From positions 1 to 6,174 of the forward strand of contig DAOVHI010000086.1 in assembly GCA_030671985.1 (NCBI GenBank): a stretch of DNA of 6,174 nucleotides, written 5' to 3'. Under the pieces are notes generated by a model. The model saw only the letters and a list, made by a program, of their open reading frames with translations, was not told the DNA's origin and ran no database searches. Shown one piece after another: positions 4,955 through 6,174 of the stretch. The DNA comes from JAHJDO01 sp030671985 [NCBI: bacterium] (GTDB taxonomy: Bacteria > JAHJDO01). The translations under genes were made by a program, and so were the position numbers. Numbering within the stretch: the stretch's first letter is position 1; the number at the start of each line of letters is the position of its first letter.

Positions 4955-6174
4955 TGCTTCCATTTGTGTTTGCGTCCGGATATTCAATTCTTGAATGAAA
5001 CATGCTTATTAAGCTATGTGTAAAACTTTTAGCAATCTTGCTCAAGTCTTTCAATGTCAAATTGCTTTCATCAAGTTGATGGTCACTAAATTTACTGTTT
5101 ATAATTTTTTCAACCATAGTCTTAATTCTGGCCGAAGTCGGATCGTTTAATGTTCTGGAGGCTGCTTCTACAGAATCCGCAAGCATTACAATAGCAGCTT
5201 CTTTTGTTTGCGGTTTTGGACCCGGATAGCGAAAATTTTCTTCTTTTACAGAGTTATGATTGTCTTTTTCTAATGCGCGCTGAAAGAAAAAAGAAGTTAA
5301 AGTTGTTCCATGATGCTGCTCAATAATATCAATTATAAGTTTGGGCAGTTTCGCCTCTTTTGCAGATTTAACACCATCTTTCACATGAGAGATTAATACG
5401 AGATTGCTCATAACGGGAGTTATTTTATTATGTATGTTTTTGTTTTGAATTTGGTTCTCAATAAAATATGAAGCCTTTTTTGTTTTCCCTATATCGTGAT
5501 AGTAAGACGCTACTTTAGTAAGTAAAGAATTTGCTTTTATGCTGTCACTGGCAGCTTCTGCAAGTGTACCTACAGCAATACAGCTTTGGTATGTGCCGGG
5601 CGCCTCCTTGGAAAGCTGTTTAAGAACAGGCTGATTAAGGTCAAGCAATTCCATCAGTTTTGCGTCAGTTGGGATATTAAATGAATACTCTAGTATGGGC
5701 AGAAGTCCTGCGGCAATGAACGATGAGACAATGCCATTAGCAAAGCCCCATTTTATATGTTCGAACATCATGCTTAAAATTATTCCCTTGTGTAGATCTA
5801 TGCTTATTATCGTCGCCATATTTACTAAGCTAACTATAAAACCGATTTTTATTATGTCAATTCGCCGCTTAGCCTGAGAACTGCAGAATATAGCGGTTAT
5901 TCCACCAACCGTTGCAACAAAGAAATAATCAAACTTATAATCCGTAGCGATACCAATAAAGATACATAGCGCCAGATTTATTATAAAAGCTATCCTGCCA
6001 TTAAGTAATATGGTTAGCATGATCGCCACTGCGGCCGTTGGAATTAAATACGGAGGTAGAGAAAAAGCAAGAATAATTTTATTAACAACCACAAAGCCTA
6101 TAGTAATTAAGCTGACAATAGCCAGCGAGGTAATATTTGAAAGTATGTGTTGTAAGAACTTGTTAATGTATATA
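4908..6174 (-). CDS. PgpH/YqfF-type 7TM-HD cyclic-di-AMP phosphodiesterase, C-terminal part
   Basis: The frame is open to the window edge (421 codons visible), so the N-terminus is missing; family members are about 700 residues with an extracytoplasmic domain before the visible part. The family hydrolyses c-di-AMP to pApA. Numbering from the codon at 6092, a multi-helix membrane block runs to about residue 137, with the first helix starting upstream of 6092. The cytoplasmic HD domain covers about 145-372: KEAPGTY (162-168), YYHDIGK (197-203), FIENQ (210-214), H236, EQHHGTT (258-264), FRYPGPKPQTKEAAIVMLAD (287-306) and FHSRIEYP (365-372). Metal ligands H199, D200, H236, H260, H261 and D306 are all present. 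However, the His found 29 residues before the HD motif in PgpH (H514 in Listeria) is Ser170 here, in QSC instead of HHS or QHS. A hydrophilic Asn/Ser/Lys tail (373-394) overlaps the ybeY start. The GTG at 6092 is not the likely start, because the frame continues upstream through a membrane helix. No diadenylate cyclase is in view. Confidence 0.9.
   Translation of the reverse strand, partial: IYINKFLQHILSNITSLAIVSLITIGFVVVNKIILAFSLPPYLIPTAAVAIMLTILLNGRIAFIINLALCIFIGIATDYKFDYFFVATVGGITAIFCSSQAKRRIDIIKIGFIVSLVNMATIISIDLHKGIILSMMFEHIKWGFANGIVSSFIAAGLLPILEYSFNIPTDAKLMELLDLNQPVLKQLSKEAPGTYQSCIAVGTLAEAASDSIKANSLLTKVASYYHDIGKTKKASYFIENQIQNKNIHNKITPVMSNLVLISHVKDGVKSAKEAKLPKLIIDIIEQHHGTTLTSFFFQRALEKDNHNSVKEENFRYPGPKPQTKEAAIVMLADSVEAASRTLNDPTSARIKTMVEKIINSKFSDHQLDESNLTLKDLSKIAKSFTHSLISMFHSRIEYPDANTNGSNGSRDNKSSKKDKNK

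Noticed and set aside
6090-6092. GTG as the true start of the 7TM-HD protein
   Set aside because: The frame stays open to the window edge and continues a membrane helix upstream, and the family needs a long N-terminal extracytoplasmic domain.

Overview
The window is an AT-rich stretch of bacterial DNA in which every supportable gene lies on the minus strand, so genes are read from high to low coordinates. The gene set points to a diderm (outer-membrane) bacterium: an LptC-like lipopolysaccharide-export protein and a secreted Ig-domain protein sit next to a 7TM-HD / ybeY / dgkA block best known from Firmicutes and many other phyla. The mixture resembles uncultured diderm lineages such as Omnitrophota or Elusimicrobiota. 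That placement is a guess from gene content, and no marker gene here settles the phylum.

Layout from right to left. At 6174-4908 is the C-terminal part of a PgpH/YqfF-type 7TM-HD cyclic-di-AMP phosphodiesterase, whose N-terminus lies outside the window. It overlaps ybeY (4954-4520, rRNA-processing metallo-endonuclease). YbeY overlaps by 4 bp a DgkA-PAP2 fusion (4523-3807). After 17 bp comes a CNNM/CorC-type membrane protein with a CBS pair (3789-2458, TTG start). It overlaps a DUF502 membrane protein (2465-1824), which overlaps an LptC-like gene (1834-1343). The gaps and overlaps (-47, -4, +17, -8, -11 bp) indicate one tightly coupled operon. A 78-bp gap holding promoter-like sequences then precedes a separately expressed secreted protein (1264 to beyond position 1) with a carboxypeptidase-regulatory-like domain and Ig-like repeats. 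No stretch over 300 bp lacks a gene.

The operon's theme is the cell envelope plus basic housekeeping: second-messenger turnover, rRNA maturation, lipid-carrier recycling (kinase and phosphatase in one chain), transport linked to CBS sensing, and lipopolysaccharide export.

I found no mobile element, CRISPR array, RNA gene or obviously new system. The points most worth a second look are: two neighbouring metalloenzymes each lacking one expected metal-ligand His (Ser in the HD protein at the PgpH H514 position, Asp in YbeY at the third zinc ligand); an abrupt switch in the secreted protein from an Arg/Trp-rich half to an almost Arg-free half; and an lptC-like gene tied to DUF502 and CorC without lptA or lptB in view.
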